A DNA stretch of 64,000 bases from Acinetobacter shaoyimingii (lineage in GTDB: Bacteria; Pseudomonadota; Gammaproteobacteria; Pseudomonadales; Moraxellaceae): contig NZ_CP049801.1 of NCBI RefSeq assembly GCF_011578045.1, positions 2,480,001 through 2,544,000 on the forward strand, read 5' to 3'. Position numbers and translations under genes: made by a program. The notes below the pieces were generated by a model. That model made no database searches. It was given only the letters and a program-made list of their open reading frames with translations, and was not told the origin of the DNA. Shown in pieces: positions 40,811 to 51,329 of the stretch (position 1 is its first letter; every line of letters starts with the position of its first letter).

Positions 40811-43801
40811 TTACTCATCATCAGATTCATTCACATCTGATTCATTTTCAGTTTGATCTACAATCGTTTCATCATCCACTAAAGTTTCAGAATGAATTAA
40901 TTCTTCACCTTCAACAGCTTCAACGAATTCATCTTCTTCAACAGCTTCAACTGAAACCACACCCACAAGGATTTCTTCTTTACCTAAACGGATCAGACGA
41001 ACACCTTGCGCATTACGACCAGTCGTTGCCACTTCTGAAGCACGTGTACGAACTAAAGTACCACCATCAGAGATCAACATCAGCTCTTTGGTTTCATCAA
41101 TAGACACCGCACCAACCAGCTCACCGTTACGCTCAGAGGTCTTGATCGCAATCACGCCCTTACCGCCACGTTTCTTAGTTGGGAAGTCGCCTACTGGTGT
41201 ACGTTTACCATAACCGTTGGCACACGCACACAATACTTCGCCTTCTTCTGGTACAACCACAAGTGAAACAATACGACTCATCACGTTACTGTCTGAAGAA
41301 TCCTCATCTTCTGACTCAACGTCAGTATCGACATCTTCTTCAACAGTGGCAGCAGCAAAGGTTACACGCATACCACGTACACCTTTCGCAGAACGACCCA
41401 TTGCACGGACATCAGTTTCAGCAAAACGAATTGCCTTACCTTCGTTCGAGAACAACATGATTTGCTGTTCGCCATCAGTGATCGCAACACCTATTAAGGT
41501 ATCGTCTTCTTTTAACTCGATTGCACGTAAACCATTTGAACGAACATTACTAAATTGTTCTAATTCAACACGTTTGATCGTACCTGAAGCCGTTGCCATA
41601 AACACATAGAAGTTTTTACGAACAGCTTCAACTTGTTGAGCAAAGTCATTGATGATTTCGTCATCCAAATCAGAAGTAGAAAGTTCTACACCCAATTCTT
41701 TTAACTGCACACGTAGCGCATCAGAAATATCATCCGCACCATCTTCAAGTTCAGCAAGAGCAGATTGAAGTGCTTCAAAATGACTATTGATCACTTCATT
41801 TTCTTGCAACTTAGCCGCATTCGCTTTCACAAATGCTTGGAACGCTGCGAGACGGTCTTTAAATTTCTTCGGTGCATCAATCACAGGTAAGATTGCTGTA
41901 ATCGTTTCATCAGCATCCAGTGGCAACAAGTTCACCATTGGGCGACCTTTTGAACCACGAGAAGCTTGTGGTACTTCATACACTTTCAGACGGTAAACTT
42001 TACCGACATTGGTGAAACACAGAACCGTTGCATGGTTCGACGTCACAATCAGATGTTGAATGTAATCATCTTCTTTCATGCTGGTTGCAGACTTACCACG
42101 ACCACCACGACGCTGAGCAGCATAGTCAGATAATGGTTGAGTTTTCGCATAACCTGTTTGAGAAACAGTGAGCACCATTTGCTCTTCAGGAATCAAATCT
42201 TCACGTGAAAAATCAATGCGTGATTCAACAATGTCCGTACGACGTCCATCACCATATTGTTGAAGGATCAATGCCAATTCTTCACGAATGACATCCATCA
42301 ACAAATTGAAGTCATTCAAGATTGCAGTGTATTCAGCAATTTGCGCTAAGATATCAGAATATTCAGCATGTAACTTGTCTTGTTCAAGACCTGTTAAACG
42401 ATGTAAACGTAATTCTAAAATTGCGCCAACTTGCGTAGGTGAAAGACGGTAAATACTGCCATCAAAACCAAATGGTTTAGCAAGATCTTCACCTTCAATC
42501 ACATCTGGACGTACAGACACCGAACCTGCTTTTTCAAGCAAAGCAACTACGCCACCTGCATTCCATTCACCTGCTTGTAAGCGCTCACGTGCCTCTGCAG
42601 GATTCGCAGATGTTTTGATGGTTTCGATAATTTCATCGATGTTGGCTAAAGCAACTGTCAAACCTTCCAAAACATGTCCACGTTCACGTGCTTTACGCAG
42701 TTCATACATGGTACGACGTGTCACCACTTCTTGACGGTGACGGATAAATGCCGCAATGATGTCTTTTAAGTTCATTAACTTAGGTTGACCATTGTCTAGG
42801 CAAACCATGTTAATGCTGAACGAGTTTTCAAGTTGAGTATTCAGGAACAAGTTATTCACGATCACTTCAGCGTTTTCACCACGCTTCAAGTCAATCGCAA
42901 TACGCATCCCTTCTTTATCTGACTCATCACGAAGTTCAGAGATGCCTTCGAGTTTTTTCTCTTTCACCAACTCAGCAATACGTTCAATGGTTTTTGCTTT
43001 GTTGACTTGATAAGGAATTTCAGTGAAGACAATCGTGTTACGACCAGTTTTTGCATCTTCCTCAATATGGTATTTACCACGGATATGCAGACGACCTTTA
43101 CCTGTACGGTAAGCATCTACAATGCCTGATTTACCATAAATAATACCGCCTGTTGGGAAATCTGGACCAGAAATATGCTCCATCAATCCTTCAATGCTGA
43201 TATTTGGATTATTTGCATAAGCAAGACAAGCATTCACAACCTCAGTCATGTTATGCGGTGCCATGTTGGTTGCCATACCTACTGCAATACCTGTTACCCC
43301 GTTAATGAGTAAGTTTGGTACACGCGTTGGCATAACTTGAGGAATACGCTCAGAGCCGTCGTAGTTATCTTCCCATTCAACCGTATCTTTTTCGAGATCA
43401 GCCAAGAGTTCATGGGTCAATTTACGCATACGTACTTCGGTATAACGCATTGCTGCTGCGCTGTCACCATCGACCGAACCGAAGTTACCCTGACCATCTA
43501 CCAATTGGTAACGTAGGCTAAATTCTTGAGCCATACGAACAATGGTTTCATAAACTGCAGAATCACCATGCGGGTGATATTTACCGATGACGTCACCGAC
43601 CACACGTGCAGATTTTTTATAGGCTTTGTTATAGTCATTGCCCAACTCGTGCATAGCAAAAAGCACACGACGATGAACGGGCTTTAGACCATCTCTTACG
43701 TCTGGTAATGCACGAGATACAATCACACTCATAGCATAGTCGAGATATGAGCTTTTCAGTTCATCCTCAATGGCAATCGGTCTAATTTCCGATACGCTCA
43801 T
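40811..43801 (-). CDS. gyrA: DNA gyrase subunit A
   Basis: GyrA is the DNA-cleaving and strand-passing subunit of gyrase. The N-terminus [20 protein letters not shown], the [21 protein letters not shown] with Ser and Glu at the usual positions (no common quinolone-resistance substitutions visible), the active-site Tyr in [10 protein letters not shown] and the GyrA box QRRGGRGK are all present. At 996 aa it is longer than E. coli GyrA (875). About 85 residues, predicted helical and charged, are inserted in the C-terminal domain between ETITAILPV (near residue 637) and [11 protein letters not shown] (near 727). An acidic loop ([19 protein letters not shown]) and a strongly acidic tail ([20 protein letters not shown]) are also present. 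The QRDR suggests a quinolone-susceptible gyrA. Confidence 0.97.
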   Translation of the reverse strand: MSVSEIRPIAIEDELKSSYLDYAMSVIVSRALPDVRDGLKPVHRRVLFAMHELGNDYNKAYKKSARVVGDVIGKYHPHGDSAVYETIVRMAQEFSLRYQLVDGQGNFGSVDGDSAAAMRYTEVRMRKLTHELLADLEKDTVEWEDNYDGSERIPQVMPTRVPNLLINGVTGIAVGMATNMAPHNMTEVVNACLAYANNPNISIEGLMEHISGPDFPTGGIIYGKSGIVDAYRTGKGRLHIRGKYHIEEDAKTGRNTIVFTEIPYQVNKAKTIERIAELVKEKKLEGISELRDESDKEGMRIAIDLKRGENAEVIVNNLFLNTQLENSFSINMVCLDNGQPKLMNLKDIIAAFIRHRQEVVTRRTMYELRKARERGHVLEGLTVALANIDEIIETIKTSANPAEARERLQAGEWNAGGVVALLEKAGSVSVRPDVIEGEDLAKPFGFDGSIYRLSPTQVGAILELRLHRLTGLEQDKLHAEYSDILAQIAEYTAILNDFNLLMDVIREELALILQQYGDGRRTDIVESRIDFSREDLIPEEQMVLTVSQTGYAKTQPLSDYAAQRRGGRGKSATSMKEDDYIQHLIVTSNHATVLCFTNVGKVYRLKVYEVPQASRGSKGRPMVNLLPLDADETITAILPVIDAPKKFKDRLAAFQAFVKANAAKLQENEVINSHFEALQSALAELEDGADDISDALRVQLKELGVELSTSDLDDEIINDFAQQVEAVRKNFYVFMATASGTIKRVELEQFSNVRSNGLRAIELKEDDTLIGVAITDGEQQIMLFSNEGKAIRFAETDVRAMGRSAKGVRGMRVTFAAATVEEDVDTDVESEDEDSSDSNVMSRIVSLVVVPEEGEVLCACANGYGKRTPVGDFPTKKRGGKGVIAIKTSERNGELVGAVSIDETKELMLISDGGTLVRTRASEVATTGRNAQGVRLIRLGKEEILVGVVSVEAVEEDEFVEAVEGEELIHSETLVDDETIVDQTENESDVNESDDE

Positions 43802-44065
43802 GCATACTCCTTATTACAAGCGGATCATCATTGAACCACTTGTTTTTGTATAATCAATCTTGCAAAAAATTAACCCAAAAATGTAGGATTAAAATCTGAA
43901 ATTTAGCCGTAAATTATAGCATAAAAACTCTGATTTTTGTGCCATAAGATTTATCTTAATCTTGTTAATTTTCTTGAATTTAAGGTTTATTTTTTAAACA
44001 GCAAAACGGGTCACATTCTCGGACTCATTTTTTCAAAAAACCGCTCGAATTTTTTATTCAAATAT

Positions 44066-44096
44066 AAAAAAAGCCCCTAGAATCAGGAGCCTTTTT
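44066..44096 (-). terminator. Imperfect terminator after the 211-aa membrane protein gene
   Basis: A run AAAAAAAGCCCCT pairs imperfectly with AGGAGCCTTTTT around an AGAATC loop, just left of the leftward gene ending at 44115. Confidence 0.55.
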
Positions 44097-44114
44097 AGTG
44101 CTTTTAAGTATGAA

Positions 44115-44750
44115 TTAATTGACTTCAATATGAGTATCGCTTTGCTTATCCTGTTTCATGAACTGAAAAGCAACGATAAACAATCCGATGATCAATGGAA
44201 ATTCGTACAATTCTTCCATCAAATCCCGATAAGCGACATTATAAACAAACAAATTACCAATAAAACGATGATGCTCAATTGCATCTGAAATCATTAAACC
44301 AAAGATCACTAAAATCACTGCCCACAGTGAAAAAGCTCCATTCTTAAATTTATTGGCAATTTCACGCCGCAACGCTGCATTGAGTAATGGAAATACTACG
44401 GATGCAATTAATAGAATAGAAACGCCACGAAAGAAAATTTTCGGGATTTCTGGAAAATAATCTCTTCCCCAGCTCGTACTACGTCCTAAAAGAACAACCC
44501 ACCAACACACTGCCCATATCCAAAATAGCTTACGACCTTTACTGAGTTGCAGTGGCTTCATATACACATATGTCGATATGGCAAAAATAAGCAATAACAC
44601 AGCTTGTATCGCCTCGATGATATGTACTGTCGTCATACTATATACGGCGTTACTGTGAATCAGCTGTACCAATGGAAAACACAAGCACATCAGTATTGCT
44701 AAAAAAATCGGCCAAGAAAACCGTAAATCAAATGACAATTTAAACTCCAC
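44115..44750 (-). CDS. Membrane protein of unknown function
   Basis: This 211-aa protein has about six likely membrane segments, for example IFLAILMCLCFPLVQLI, IIEAIQAVLLLIFAISTYVY and the C-terminal FPLIIGLFIVAFQFM. A motif WWVVLLGRSTSWGRDYFPEIP lies in the middle with a conserved-looking DAIEHHRFIG segment, which could bind a metal, but I do not recognise a family. It is transcribed leftward between the etf genes and gyrA and ends at its own weak terminator. Confidence 0.7.
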   Translation of the reverse strand: MEFKLSFDLRFSWPIFLAILMCLCFPLVQLIHSNAVYSMTTVHIIEAIQAVLLLIFAISTYVYMKPLQLSKGRKLFWIWAVCWWVVLLGRSTSWGRDYFPEIPKIFFRGVSILLIASVVFPLLNAALRREIANKFKNGAFSLWAVILVIFGLMISDAIEHHRFIGNLFVYNVAYRDLMEELYEFPLIIGLFIVAFQFMKQDKQSDTHIEVN

Positions 44751-44918
44751 CCATAGAGCAATTCTATTAAAAATTTATATAAATAATTGTATAATTATAA
44801 CACAATTCAATTATTTAACGTAAATTATACTCAATACAAATTACTCAAATTAAGCCGATAAAAACTTGTATCGCTTAATTATGACTTAATAATAAAAATG
44901 AATATTCAATCAATTAAA

Positions 44919-44946
44919 AAAGCCCTTAAGTTTCCTTAAGGGCTTT
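44919..44946 (-). terminator. Terminator after etfA
   Basis: Perfect 12-bp arms AAAGCCCTTAAG (44919-44930) and CTTAAGGGCTTT (44935-44946) have a TTTC loop; the A run at 44916-44921 provides the T tract for leftward transcription. Confidence 0.85.
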
Positions 44947-44964
44947 CGCAACTTAAGTGCCCAA

Positions 44965-45897
44965 TTATAGTTTTGACACCAATTCAGGCACTACAGTATT
45001 TAAGTCGCCTACTAACCAGTAGTCAGCAACTGCGTTGATTGGCGCTTCTTCATCTTTGTTGATCGCAACGATCACCTTAGAATCTTTCATACCCGCCAAA
45101 TGCTGAATCGCACCAGAAATACCAACAGCGATGTACAAGTCAGGCGCAACGATTTTACCAGTTTGACCTACTTGCATGTCGTTTGGTACGAAGCCAGCAT
45201 CCACAGCTGCACGTGATGCACCTTGTGCTGCACCAAGCTTGTCAGCCAATGGATCAAGAACTTTATGGTAGTTTTCACCAGAAGCCACACCACGACCACC
45301 AGAAACAACAATACGCGCTGCTGTTAATTCAGGACGTTCAGATTTCACAATCTCTTCAGAAATGAATTTAGAGATGCCTGCATCTTTAACGTCAGCAACA
45401 GCTTCAACTGCAACAGAACCACCTTCGCTAGCAACTGGGTCAAATGCTGTACCACGAACAGTTGCAAGTACGATATCTTCAGCAGATTCTACAGTTGCAA
45501 TCGCGTTACCTGCATAGATAGGACGTTTGAAAGTTTTTGCACCCTCAACCGCAATCACGTCAGTGATCATGCTTGCATCAAGAAGCGCTGCAGCACGTGG
45601 AAGTACGTTTTTACCTGTTGTAGTCGATGCAGCAAGGATATGCGAATAACCTTTACCCAAATCTGCAACTAAAGCAGCAACGTTTTCAGCCAATTGGTTT
45701 GCATACGCTGCGTTGTCAGCAAGTAATACTTTGCTTACACCAGCTACTTTCGCTGCTTGATCTGCAACAGCTTGCGCACCTGAACCCGCAACCAATACAG
45801 TGATATCACCACCGATTTTTTGAGCTGCAGCTACAACGTTTAAAGTTGCACCGTTAAGTGCTTTATTGTCGTGCTCAGCGATAACTAAAATACTCAT
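44965..45897 (-). CDS. etfA: Electron transfer flavoprotein subunit alpha
   Basis: EtfA holds the FAD of the ETF dimer that carries electrons from acyl-CoA and other dehydrogenases to ETF:quinone oxidoreductase. The Ala-rich N-terminal half (MSILVIAEHDNKALNGATLN) is typical of bacterial EtfA. The C-terminal FAD domain contains GAAQGASRAAVDAGFVPND, QVGQTGKIVAPDLYIAVGIS and GAIQHLAGMKDSKVIVAINKD. The length, 310 aa, is normal. It follows etfB by 18 bases, so the pair forms an operon. Confidence 0.97.
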   Translation of the reverse strand: MSILVIAEHDNKALNGATLNVVAAAQKIGGDITVLVAGSGAQAVADQAAKVAGVSKVLLADNAAYANQLAENVAALVADLGKGYSHILAASTTTGKNVLPRAAALLDASMITDVIAVEGAKTFKRPIYAGNAIATVESAEDIVLATVRGTAFDPVASEGGSVAVEAVADVKDAGISKFISEEIVKSERPELTAARIVVSGGRGVASGENYHKVLDPLADKLGAAQGASRAAVDAGFVPNDMQVGQTGKIVAPDLYIAVGISGAIQHLAGMKDSKVIVAINKDEEAPINAVADYWLVGDLNTVVPELVSKL

Positions 45898-45915
45898 GAT
45901 TTTTATCCTTCTGTA

Positions 45916-46668
45916 TTAGATCACTTTCGCTTCATTTTTAAGTTTTTCAACAAGCTCATCTACAGATTTCACTTGTACGCCAGCTTTACGCTCTGCTGGT
46001 GGCTCTACTTTAACTGTTTTAAGTTTCGTTGTAGATGTCACACCAAAGTCTGCTGGAGTTTTAGTATCAAGCGGCTTTTTACGTGCTTTCATAATGTTTG
46101 GAAGTGCAGCGTAACGCGGCTCGTTCAAACGTAAGTCAGTTGTAATAATCGCTGGAGTATTTAACTCAACAGTTTGCAAGCCGCCATCAATTTCACGCGT
46201 CACTTGAACAGTTGTGCCTTCAACTTTTACAACTGAAGCGAATGTACCCTGACCCGCACCAAGTAAAGCACCTAACATTTGACCAACTTGGTTAGAGTCG
46301 TCATCAATTGCTTGCTTACCTAGAAGAATTAATTCAGGTTGTTCAGCTTCAACAACACCTTTAAGGATCTTCGCTACTTCCAAAGCACCTAGTTGGCTGT
46401 CATCAGCTTCAACTAAGATACCGCGGTCTGCACCAAGCGCCATAGCAGAACGGATTTGTTCTTGCGCTTCTTTAGGACCAATTGAAACCACAACGATTTC
46501 AGTAACAGTTCCTTTTTCTTTTAAACGAACCGCTTCTTCCACTGCGATTTCATCAAATGGGTTGATCGACATCTTAACGTTAGTAAGGTCTACCCCACTA
46601 TTGTCCGGTTTAACGCGAACTTTAACGTTGGCATCAACCACACGTTTTACAGCAACAAGAGCCTTCAT
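45916..46668 (-). CDS. etfB: Electron transfer flavoprotein subunit beta
   Basis: EtfB is the smaller ETF subunit, binding AMP structurally. It starts [20 protein letters not shown], with the family signature [20 protein letters not shown] near 120-140 and the substrate-recognition stretch [20 protein letters not shown] near 170-190. The length of 250 aa is typical. It is the first gene of etfB-etfA, and a 700-base leader region separates it from the LysE gene. The start follows a GAGGAT site. Confidence 0.97.
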   Translation of the reverse strand: MKALVAVKRVVDANVKVRVKPDNSGVDLTNVKMSINPFDEIAVEEAVRLKEKGTVTEIVVVSIGPKEAQEQIRSAMALGADRGILVEADDSQLGALEVAKILKGVVEAEQPELILLGKQAIDDDSNQVGQMLGALLGAGQGTFASVVKVEGTTVQVTREIDGGLQTVELNTPAIITTDLRLNEPRYAALPNIMKARKKPLDTKTPADFGVTSTTKLKTVKVEPPAERKAGVQVKSVDELVEKLKNEAKVI

Positions 46669-47375
46669 GTAATCCTCGGCTGTGATAACAAAAGTAAATG
46701 TTAAGAAGCATTATCATAACGCTTCATTTAAAATTTTTTAGGTGTCCTATCTTGCAATGTGTTTGGCATTTGGGTCAAGTCACAATTCGCAAAAGACCTG
46801 TAAAAAAGCGTAAATTTCGTAGAATGATGCGTTCATAAAAAATAAAGTAGCCAATAATTCATTCAAATTAAAGAAAAATAAATATTTTATTAGATGTTGA
46901 TTTTTATTATTTTTTTATTTGATTTAATACATCAGAAGAGATGATATTAGCCTTTTAGCTAATACAAAAAAAAGCGCTCCCACTGGTTAAAATGACCATA
47001 CAGTCTTCGTAATGAATTGTCATTTAGGACAGATGATCTATAAGGTTTGCCCATATCTGCACCCAGAGAAACCATCAAAAACATGCATGCTATTTGTAAC
47101 AAAATAAATATATCTTATTCTTTACTATAAATAGCCATTTTAAATCTCTCTTACTATCTGAATTTTATTTATCACTTAGTTTCTTTTTCTGATTGATTTT
47201 AAAATATATTTAGACCATTTATTATTTTAACATTGCATTTAATTTAAAGTAATAAAATATTGAGTCATCACAAATAGCATCTCAAAAAGATGAAACAAAT
47301 ATGAAATAAACATTGAAAAAATAAAGGCACGTCCTATTGGCTGTGCCTTTATTTTAATGTCGTTCAATCAACAAA
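46669..47375. other. Long AT-rich spacer upstream of etfB
   Basis: This 707-base gap holds the etfB promoter but no gene I can support. A more complex block around 46970-47090 has no recognisable coding or RNA structure that I can prove. The LysE gene terminator lies at 47316-47355. Confidence 0.5.
47316..47355 (-). terminator. Terminator after the LysE-family exporter gene
   Basis: Arms AAATAAAGGCAC (47319-47330) and GTGCCTTTATTT (47343-47354) are perfect complements and lie 21 bases beyond the exporter stop. Confidence 0.75.
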
Positions 47376-47981
47376 CTAATTTGCAATCAACCAAGTTGCA
47401 GCCAATGCCAACAAAACACCAGAACCACCATCAACCCATTTTTGTTTGCGTTCATCGATATGCGCTTTTTGACTCAGTTTAGCCAACAATAGACTTAGAC
47501 CACTATAGACCACAAAACACAATACAATAAAAATCGTCGACAAAATCAGTGCTTGGGAAATTGTATTTCCTGACTTACTCATAAACTGCGGCAAGATTGC
47601 AAAATAAATGAGCATACCTTTCGGATTTAACAGTGCTGTTAAGAACCCTTTACGAATTGGATGACTGGTTTGTTTTCTCTCGATCACCAATTGATTTTGA
47701 CTAAACACAGATTTCAATAAGTTAAATGCCAAGTACAAAAGATAAGCGATACCCAACCAGCGAATCGTTTCAAATAACAAGGGAAAAGAAACAATAATTG
47801 CAGCAATACCGAGTGCAACCAATACCGAATGAACAATATAACCAGAGCAAACGCCTATTGTTGCCATAATGCCTGATTTTGCATCTTTACCCATTACTTG
47901 TGACAATATAAACAACATATCTGGTCCAGGTGTAAAAATAAGCGGGATAATCGTCAGTGCGAACAATGCATAAACAGACAT
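47376..47981 (-). CDS. LysE/RhtB-family amino acid exporter
   Basis: This 201-aa inner-membrane exporter has the typical six-segment layout and the family N-terminus LTIIPLIFTPGPDMLFILSQ, with the conserved Pro-Gly-Pro. The first repeat's GIMATIGVCSGYIVHSVLVALG and the loop FLTALLNPKGMLIYFAILPQF are also characteristic. It is divergent from an Lrp-type regulator, an arrangement typical of amino-acid export control (as LysE/LysG or other pairs). Its substrate is not visible from the sequence. Confidence 0.88.
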   Translation of the reverse strand: MSVYALFALTIIPLIFTPGPDMLFILSQVMGKDAKSGIMATIGVCSGYIVHSVLVALGIAAIIVSFPLLFETIRWLGIAYLLYLAFNLLKSVFSQNQLVIERKQTSHPIRKGFLTALLNPKGMLIYFAILPQFMSKSGNTISQALILSTIFIVLCFVVYSGLSLLLAKLSQKAHIDERKQKWVDGGSGVLLALAATWLIAN

Positions 47982-48094
47982 TTTCTTTTCCTTTCAACAA
48001 CATGAAAATGAGAAAATAGTATCTGCGAAAATATACAAAATAGGATTTCAATTATTCTATAATAATGATTATTTTTCGAATTAAATTCTAATTT

Positions 48095-48589
48095 ATGAAA
48101 ATTATATCTAAATCTATTTCAGTTAAATTGGATCGAACCGATAAAAGTATCATTCGACATCTACAACAAAATGGACGTATTCAAAATAATGACCTTGCCA
48201 AAGAAATCGGTCTGTCTCCGTCATCGTGTTTAAGACGGGTCAAACTCTTAGAAGAAGCAGGCGTTATTCAGAATTACACCACTGTGGTAGATCCACAAAA
48301 AGTGGGCTTACAACTGATTTTGTTTTCACGTATCTGGTTGGTTGGTCAAGATGCTGAAACCATTGATACATTTATTGAGGCGATGAAAGAACTGCCTCAA
48401 GTCATGGAGTGTTATATTATTTTGGGTGAATGTGATGCCATGCTGAAAGTGGTCGTCCCCGATTTAGAAAATTACCGAAAATTCCAATCTGCGCATTTAA
48501 CCAAGAAAAATGGCATTACCAGTGTAAAAACAGATTTACCCAGTCAAATTATTAAACAAAGTTTTCAATTACCGTTAGATCAAATCTAG
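48095..48589 (+). CDS. Lrp/AsnC-family transcriptional regulator
   Basis: This 164-aa regulator has an N-terminal winged helix (LDRTDKSIIRHLQQNGRIQN then DLAKEIGLSPSSCLRRVKLL) and a C-terminal RAM/AsnC effector domain (MECYIILGECDAMLKVVVPD). It is divergently transcribed from the LysE-type exporter with 113 bases between the starts, so it probably controls that exporter in response to an amino acid. The specific effector is unknown. A later start at the LDRTDKS region is possible. Confidence 0.88.
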   Translation: MKIISKSISVKLDRTDKSIIRHLQQNGRIQNNDLAKEIGLSPSSCLRRVKLLEEAGVIQNYTTVVDPQKVGLQLILFSRIWLVGQDAETIDTFIEAMKELPQVMECYIILGECDAMLKVVVPDLENYRKFQSAHLTKKNGITSVKTDLPSQIIKQSFQLPLDQI

Positions 48590-48635
48590 TAAGACAAAAT
48601 CGAACAACTCAAATACGCGAACATGGAAATATGCT

Positions 48636-49199
48636 ATGTGCATTTCGATTGAGACAGATCGGCTAATTTTAAGACCTTGGGGAAAAAATGATGCTTTACC
48701 TTTTGCTGAAATGTCTCAAGACAAAGAAGTGATGCGCTACTTCCCCACTTTACTCTCGAAATATGAAAGTGATGCACTCATTCAACGTATTCAAAGCTAT
48801 ATTGATCAACAAGGTTGGGGCTTTTGGGCAATTGAACTGAAAGAATCAGGTGAATTTATTGGCTTTACGGGTCTACATCACCAACCTGATAAATTTGAGT
48901 TTTCACCATGTACAGAAATTGGTTGGCGACTTAAGTGTTCAGCATGGGGCAAAGGCTTTGCATTTGAAGCAGCTACGGCAAGCCTAAATTTTGGCTTTAA
49001 TTCACTAAATTTAAAGGAAATTGTCGCGTTTACAGCGCAGTTGAATGAGCCATCAGAAAAGTTGATGCTACGATTAGGCATGCATAAGATACAAAATTTC
49101 GAGCATCCTGATATAGAGGAAAAGAGTCCTTTAAAAATGCACGTATGCTACGCCATCACTGCAACTGAATTTAATCAACTGCGCCAAAGCAATAAATAA
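48636..49199 (+). CDS. GNAT-family N-acetyltransferase (RimJ/RimL type)
   Basis: This 187-aa acetyltransferase starts ISIETDRLILRPWGKNDALP, the standard RimJ/RimL-type N-terminus. It carries EIGWRLKCSAWGKGFAFEAA, the acetyl-CoA-binding Q/RxxGxG/A-type loop near residues 93-112, and LNEPSEKLMLRLGM near the end. The acceptor could be a ribosomal protein N-terminus or a small molecule. It lies 46 bases downstream of the Lrp-type gene and may be cotranscribed. Confidence 0.85.
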   Translation: MCISIETDRLILRPWGKNDALPFAEMSQDKEVMRYFPTLLSKYESDALIQRIQSYIDQQGWGFWAIELKESGEFIGFTGLHHQPDKFEFSPCTEIGWRLKCSAWGKGFAFEAATASLNFGFNSLNLKEIVAFTAQLNEPSEKLMLRLGMHKIQNFEHPDIEEKSPLKMHVCYAITATEFNQLRQSNK

Positions 49200-49225
49200 A
49201 GCGCTGAAAATTTTCGCGCTTTATT
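49195..49225 (+). terminator. Hairpin overlapping the end of the GNAT gene
   Basis: Ten-base arms AATAAAGCGC (49195-49204) and GCGCTTTATT (49216-49225) form a stem at the stop codon of the gene. The T tract is short, so it is a weak terminator candidate. Confidence 0.45.
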
Positions 49226-49260
49226 GGGTTTTGAATATAATTTTTTTGAATTTAAAGGTC

Positions 49261-49644
49261 TTAAGCTGAACCTTGCGGTATGTGTAAATTTAAAAAATCA
49301 CGATGCACATGACTAAGATCAATCAGCTCATATTGTGCCAACTCAAAAATCTTCCAAATTTCAATTGCATCTTCTTTTAAGTCAATATTTTCAGTATGGA
49401 TGGGACGTTCTTGCCACTGTAAATCTGAAATCCAAATATATGTTTTATTTTTTTTAGGATTGATCGCCTGTACCTTACCTTCTGCATTAATGCCTTGTAC
49501 ATAAGCGCCTTCAGGCAATACAGCCTCAATTTTGGGTAAACTGATTTCAACAAAATGCTTAATTTGGCGTAAACCGTACCCCGCAAAAATTTCTTTTTGA
49601 GCTTGGCTCAATTGATCATATTTCTTTTGAATCTCTGGAATCAT
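49261..49644 (-). CDS. Conserved hypothetical protein, 127 aa
   Basis: This soluble 127-aa protein starts MIPEIQKKYDQLSQAQKEIF and has a central beta segment (VQGINAEGKVQAINPKKNKTY, IWISDLQWQERPIH) and a helical C-terminus with IEIWKIFELAQYELIDLS. No signal peptide or membrane segment is visible. I do not recognise the family. It stands alone, reading leftward. Confidence 0.6.
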   Translation of the reverse strand: MIPEIQKKYDQLSQAQKEIFAGYGLRQIKHFVEISLPKIEAVLPEGAYVQGINAEGKVQAINPKKNKTYIWISDLQWQERPIHTENIDLKEDAIEIWKIFELAQYELIDLSHVHRDFLNLHIPQGSA

Positions 49645-49881
49645 TATATTACCTAAAGCTGTTGATGACCTTCATGGTCAGTAACACAGATAGATTGTAA
49701 ATTTAGTGTGCTTTTGTCCTGAATAAAAGATATACAACATGCTTTAAGTAATTACAATTACCATTTCAAGTTATTTTCAAGTGATTAAGGCGTGCAAAAA
49801 ATAAAAATTTGCAAAATATTTCCATAGAATATATTTGTACTCATATCGAGTTTCGTTAGAAATGAGACAATATTCGATTCG

Positions 49882-50265
49882 CTACTTTAATTCGCATTCA
49901 TCTAATGTCATGAAATCAGATCCACTCGCCATCCCTAAAATGCATTTCGCTTGAATAGACTGACCATCCTTTAACTTTTGAAATTTTTTCTCAGCATCTT
50001 CTCGTGGCAATAATCGAGCAACAGCTGTTTCAGGGTCAGATGGGCTACTGATATCAAACACTGTTCCACCAGATAAATTATGATCACGGCCTGCAATCAC
50101 ACCTTTGAACTCAATTTCTTGGTCAAATTCTTCTAATTCAAGGGTTGAATAATCCGCTTGTTGATATCGTGCATATAAATCATCAAGTTCAACAGTTTTG
50201 GCAAAACTGTGCGTAGCGGTTAAACATGAAAAAGTGATGATGATGGTTCTAATAGTATTGTTCAT
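49882..50265 (-). CDS. Exported OB-fold-like protein
   Basis: This 127-aa protein has a signal peptide (about residues 1-22, IIITFSCLTATHSFA followed by KTV) and a mature beta-rich domain, with EIEFKGVIAGRDHNLSGGTV and IQAKCILGMASGSDFMTLDE. The pattern resembles the tRNA_anti-like exported OB fold I know from small bacterial proteins. The mature protein has two Cys residues and could be disulfide-linked. The function is unknown; it stands between the 127-aa hypothetical gene and xerC. Confidence 0.6.
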   Translation of the reverse strand: MNNTIRTIIITFSCLTATHSFAKTVELDDLYARYQQADYSTLELEEFDQEIEFKGVIAGRDHNLSGGTVFDISSPSDPETAVARLLPREDAEKKFQKLKDGQSIQAKCILGMASGSDFMTLDECELK

Positions 50266-50376
50266 GGTTTTATTTAGGGCTAATCATTATTGTTGGAGGC
50301 GCTAATATAGCTTTATTCTAAAAATATTCCTATAAATCCCACTCACTCTTGCTCATGTTTCTTGAAAATCATTTTT

Positions 50377-51300
50377 TTAATTCTTAACTTTCGAAGCTCT
50401 TGGGTGCGACTGATCATAGACTTGGGCTAAGCGATCAAAATCTAATTGTGTATAAATCTGCGTGGTCGATAAACTACTATGCCCTAACATCTCTTGTACC
50501 GCTCGCAAATCACCACTATTGGACAGCATATGGCTGGCGAAACAATGACGTAATAAGTGTGGATGTAAATCTACATTCACACCTGCTCGTTTTGCTTGAA
50601 ATTTAACTCTTTTTTCAATTTGGCGCGGAGTAATGGCATTGCCTGCTTGCGTAATAAATACAGACGATTCTGGTGTAAACTCCCCACACCAAATACGATA
50701 CATTTTCAACCAATTCACAAGGCTTTCTTTGGCTTTTGATCCAAATGGAACAATACGGGTTTTATTGCCTTTACCTGTTATTCGTAATAGTTGACGATTA
50801 AAATCAATATCTTTAATCGTTAGCCCTTGAACTTCAGCTAAACGTAGACCGCTGGAATACAATAACTCTAAAATCGCTTTATCCCGTAACCAAAGTTGCT
50901 GATCTATGGGCTTCTCTGGTGCTTTTTGATCTAGAATTTGATTGACTGTTTCTATGTCCACCATACCGGGTAATGGTCGAGGTTGACGTTTTAATTTAAA
51001 GTCATCCGTAGCATTCATTTCTAAGTAATGGCTTTCTTTCGCCCACTTCATAAATTGACGAATTGAGGTGAGATGGCGCTGCAAACTACTGGAATTCAGT
51101 TGATCACGTTCAACTTTATGCGCTAGATATTCACGTAAATCAGAAGCTTCAACCTGATTCAACTCAATCTTTTTGTTGTAGCAAAAATCGATAAAGCCTG
51201 ACACATCACGAAAATATGCATCTAAAGTATGTTCAGATTGATTTTGTATTTTGCGTTCTTTGAGCCACATAGAGAGCAATTGCATTGCGCCATACTGCAT
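50377..51300 (-). CDS. xerC: Tyrosine recombinase XerC
   Basis: XerC works with XerD at dif to resolve chromosome dimers before cell division. It has the SAM-like N-terminal domain (residues 1-90) and the catalytic domain with the Arg in YSSGLRLAEVQGL near 152, the Lys in GKGNKTRIVPFGS, and HLLRHCFASHML (His, Arg) near 247. LGHSSLSTTQIYTQLD supplies the last His and the nucleophile Tyr near 282. The length of 307 aa matches XerC. It follows sseB in the lptM-lysA-dapF-sseB-xerC gene order, consistent with the housekeeping recombinase rather than an island integrase. Confidence 0.94.
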   Translation of the reverse strand: MQYGAMQLLSMWLKERKIQNQSEHTLDAYFRDVSGFIDFCYNKKIELNQVEASDLREYLAHKVERDQLNSSSLQRHLTSIRQFMKWAKESHYLEMNATDDFKLKRQPRPLPGMVDIETVNQILDQKAPEKPIDQQLWLRDKAILELLYSSGLRLAEVQGLTIKDIDFNRQLLRITGKGNKTRIVPFGSKAKESLVNWLKMYRIWCGEFTPESSVFITQAGNAITPRQIEKRVKFQAKRAGVNVDLHPHLLRHCFASHMLSNSGDLRAVQEMLGHSSLSTTQIYTQLDFDRLAQVYDQSHPRASKVKN

Positions 51301-51329
51301 TTCACTCTCCTATTCACATATTGAATTCA

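Noticed and set aside
46669..47375. A regulatory RNA or vestigial gene in the etfB upstream gap
   Set aside because: No convincing promoter-terminator pair, stable fold or reading frame could be argued from the sequence alone.
50377..51300. Phage or island integrase
   Set aside because: Length, motifs and the dapF/sseB neighbourhood fit housekeeping XerC, not an island integrase.
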